Assembly: GCA_021527695.1 (NCBI GenBank)
Contig: JAKFAO010000005.1
Coordinates: 682,001-746,000, forward strand
Length of the DNA stretch: 64,000 nt
Source of the DNA: Naematelia aurantialba
Taxonomy: Eukaryota; Basidiomycota; Tremellomycetes; Tremellales; Naemateliaceae
Direction: 5' to 3'
The notes under the pieces are model-generated. The model ran no database searches. It was not told the origin of the DNA and saw nothing but the letters and a program-made list of their open reading frames with translations. Shown here one piece after another: positions 61,296 to 64,000 of this stretch (positions are counted from its first letter, which is position 1; each line of letters opens with the position of its first letter). Both the position numbers and the translations under genes were made by a program.

Positions 61296-64000
61296 ATGCT
61301 CGCCCCGAACAGGAATCTACCTGTGGCAGCTCTAACAATCGCATTCGCGTTGCTGGCTGCTGCTGAGCAGGGCAAGCATCTGGACCTTCCAGTCCCGACC
61401 AGACCGCTCGAATGGGGCCAAGTCAACGTCCTCAGCACGTCCGACACCCACGGTGCGCCCGTCGTTCTTTCTTTCTCTGCCAGTCACTGCAGATCTCTAT
61501 GGCTGATTGAAATCATAGGCTGGCTTCTGGGCCACCAGCATGTACGGGAGCTTTATGCTTTATCTGTCGGAGTTGACTACTGACGACAGGTCCTTTCGTA
61601 GGCTACATGGCCAGAGCCGGTGAGTCTTCGGAGAGATTGATTCGACTACCAACGCGTCCTGAGCTCGTCACGTACTGATAGGGAGCACAGAACTATTCAG
61701 GGGACTTCGGTGATTTCGCATCCTTCGTTACTCATCTATCCGAGATCGCAGATACCAAGGGAGTCGACCTTTTGCTAGTGTCCGTCCTTCTGCCGTTGTT
61801 GACGAAGGTCTAGCTGAGAGGGCCTAGGGACGCAGGGGATCACCACGATGGTTCTGGGCTGGTATCATCTTCCGCCGACTCGGCTGCTCGAGCGGACGAT
61901 ATCTTCTCGATGGTGCACTACGATGTGATGGCTATCGGAAACCACGAGCTGTATCAGTACGAAAGTGCGAAGGAGATACATGATCGGCAGCATGGGTGGT
62001 GAGTCATAGAGAGAGCTCGTTACAGGATGGAATCTCGGTCCAAGTGTAAGGCTTATGGTGCCGCAAGGGGTGGAAGGTATCTCACAAGCAACGTCAACCT
62101 GACAGTGTGGGAAGACGGTAAGGCCGTGTCAAAACCTATCGGAGAAAGAGTGAGGAAGTTTCATACGAAACGGTACGTCCTCTCCAGAATTCAAGTGGCA
62201 GTATTAATTCTGCAGAGGGAAGAAGGTAACGGCGTTCGGAATCATCTTTGATTGTGAGCTCTGTTATCCGGAGTGACAACGACCTGCTGTACTGATCTTT
62301 ATTCCTCAGTCCAAGCGCATGATGTGTCAGCCCATTCATCTACGAAATGGTGGTCGAAGCTGAGGACACACAGGAACCTGACTGTCCAAGCGCCCGCTTT
62401 GATGGCTCGTGAACCTTGGTTCCTCGAAGCGATCCAGGAAGCTCCAGATCTCTTGTTAGCTATCGCATTCCTATCCCGAAGCGCAAAGCTGATTGCCTTA
62501 GCCTTCTCGTGGGGCACATGCCTGGACGTGGCGAAACGGCCGAGTGGGCGCCCATATATGACGCTATAAGAGCAGAACATCCGACTGCACCTGTTCTGGT
62601 GTTTGGTGGGTTCCTCGATGAGCTCGAGCGAATGAGCTGAAATATGTAGGAGGTCATACACACGAGCGGGATTGCGTCCAATATGATGATCGGTCCATTG
62701 CGTATGTAAAGCAGGCGGTACGTAGAATGAAGCTGATGTGTCAAGGGTCGTCCCGGGGAGGTACATGGAAACGATCGCTTTCACATCGTGAGTCCAAGAC
62801 CTATCGGTTGCGAGGCTGATGAGGTGCTCAGCTCATCGCTCCCATCATCAGACACCGATCACTTACCACTCAAGGTTGCCCGGCGGTATATCGACGCAAA
62901 CCGTCGGTCGTACATGTTCCACAGTAACACCACCACTCATACCTTTGACACTGTCAGCTGTCCCTCCCACGTTACTCTTCACAGCTGAATGACCTAGGCG
63001 CTTGGCCGGAAGATCACGCTCGCTCTCTTACGGCTTTCATCCTCGCTGAGTATCTCAACACCCCTCGGCAAATCGCCTCACGACTTTTTCCTCGCAAGAT
63101 ACCCATATGGGCACGAGGAGTCAATTGTGACAGAATGGACTCACAACGTCATTCCATACAGCGTGGTCGATCCAGCCAGAAGCCGCAAGGACAGGGTCAT
63201 CATGGTCATGTCTGGAAGCCTAAGGTTTGATATAGTGGGTTGCTGACTGTCTAGTGTAACCATACGCTGATGTGGACAGTTTCAAGGCCGATTTGACCGG
63301 AATGACGAGTTGACCGTCTCGCCATTGTAGGTGATATCCTGTCATGTGTGTTCGGCATCGTGCTGACATTGACAGCGCCAATTCGTTCGTCTATACCGAG
63401 CTGCCTGCTGGACTGGCAAAGAATATCACCGCGCAGATGAATCTTGCCGGACCATCTAAGTTCGGTCCTACTACACAGCCGTCTTCGAGATATGAAGAAG
63501 AAGCAAGAGTTGATCGGATATATCGCGAATGGACGGCGGCGCAATGGACTGATTACCGACAGAGTCAAACTCTACGTGGGGAGGACCAAAGCCAAGCGCC
63601 ACTTGGCGTCGAGCGTACGGCTAAAGGGAACGATAAATCCGGATTGACACTCGGTTATGTGACAAAGGACGCTTGTCCAGGCGTTGGGGACGATATCGAG
63701 CACATCCCGGGTGAGCTATCTGAAATCAGTTCAATTGTCATTCAAGCTCACAAGAATAGTGCCATTCTCGCCTGACTCTCAACCGTGGGCTGCGTTTCTT
63801 TCTTGTGGATTCAACTGATAGATATAGTGCCTTTGTTGAGACGCCTTTTCCAGAGGTCGACGACGATGAGATTATCGATGTCGTCTGCATGGACTTTTCC
63901 CTCGATGATTTCCGTGAGTCCGTACTGCCTTGTCTCTGTCAGCCAGGCAGCCTCTTGGTAACCGATTCGGAGAAGCTCATGTTGCAATCAGTCGCAGCTG
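61296..64000 (+). CDS. Metallophosphoesterase / 5'-nucleotidase-like protein (partial)
   Basis: Calcineurin-like phosphoesterase of the fungal YHR202W-like group, cut by the window end. The ATG at 61296 starts a signal peptide (MLAPNRNLPVAALTIAFALL with AAAEQGKHL). Metal-binding blocks follow in order: VNVLSTSDTH joined to GWLLGHQH, FGDFASFVTHLSEIADTKG, DAGDHHDGSGLV, AIGNHELY, LLAIGHMPGRG and GGHTHERDC (recovered by an intron with GTGGGT donor). After these come RYIDANRRSYMFHSNTTTH, RSLTAFILAEYLNTPRQIA, a segment ELPAGLAKNITAQMNLAG and the exon VPFVETPFPEVDDDEIIDV. All blocks needed for a di-metal active site are present. It is expected to enter the secretory pathway; its substrate is unknown. 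Intron borders were judged by frame recovery and are approximate. Confidence 0.85.

Overview
The window is nuclear DNA of an intron-rich fungus, most likely a basidiomycete yeast of the Tremellomycetes type. The evidence is gene structure: many introns of about 45-70 nt with GT-AG ends and a CTGAC/CTAAC-like branch site just before the acceptor, small exons, tightly packed genes on both strands, and a conserved eukaryotic gene set (casein kinase 1, Rif1, Dcc1, Ump1, eS21, bL17m, mitochondrial ACP and ClpP, Dur3, bestrophin, Vps5, Efg1). The order or genus cannot be fixed from sequence alone. No rRNA, tRNA, transposon or CRISPR array was recognised.

Layout. 0.06-2.6 kb (-): leucine-rich-repeat protein. 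3.4-4.7 kb (-): casein kinase 1. 6.0-7.2 kb (+): BAP31/Yet-type ER protein built from tiny exons. About 7.5-13.2 kb (+): N-terminal half of a CHD/Mi-2-like chromatin remodeller (PHD-type zinc clusters, chromodomain, SNF2 N-lobe). 13.7-20.1 kb (-): Rif1. 20.5-21.8 kb (+): ribosomal protein eS21. 22.4-24.8 kb (-): bestrophin-type anion channel. 25.3-27.5 kb (+): Dcc1. 27.8-28.9 kb (-): WBP2-like GRAM protein. 29.1-30.4 kb (+): mitochondrial ClpP. 31.5-34.6 kb (+): Dur3 urea transporter. 36.1-38.7 kb (+): secreted GH71 alpha-1,3-glucanase. 39.3-41.4 kb (-): Efg1. 41.8-44.9 kb (-): Vps5. 45.2-46.6 kb (-): bL17m. 46.8-48.1 kb (+): mitochondrial acyl carrier protein. 48.4-51.0 kb (-): DDT/WHIM-type nuclear protein. 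51.4-53.3 kb (+): PP2C phosphatase. 54.0-54.8 kb (-): hypothetical. 55.3-59.0 kb (-): C-terminal half of a CHD-type remodeller. 59.6-60.3 kb (+): Ump1. 60.4-61.1 kb (-): AGTRAP-like membrane protein. 61.3 kb to the end (+): partial metallophosphoesterase.

The main observation is that the two remodeller pieces, 42 kb apart and on opposite strands, are complementary halves of one SNF2 ATPase. The + strand piece stops after the N-lobe. The - strand piece begins just downstream of that point in the family and carries the helicase C-lobe. Their reading phases join exactly. This fits an inversion of about 46 kb (roughly 13,174 to 59,011) with one breakpoint in an intron of the remodeller, or an assembly error of the same shape.

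Secondary themes are microexons of 10-21 nt in BAP31, ACP and Efg1; two apparent GC-AG introns; introns placed directly after the start codon; tandem repeats concentrated inside introns and short spacers; and a run of divergent gene pairs with short shared promoters, including a bL17m/ACP pair of mitochondrial genes. Genome maintenance (Rif1, Dcc1, remodeller, DDT/WHIM protein) and mitochondrial function are well represented, but nothing indicates a dedicated gene cluster or mobile island.
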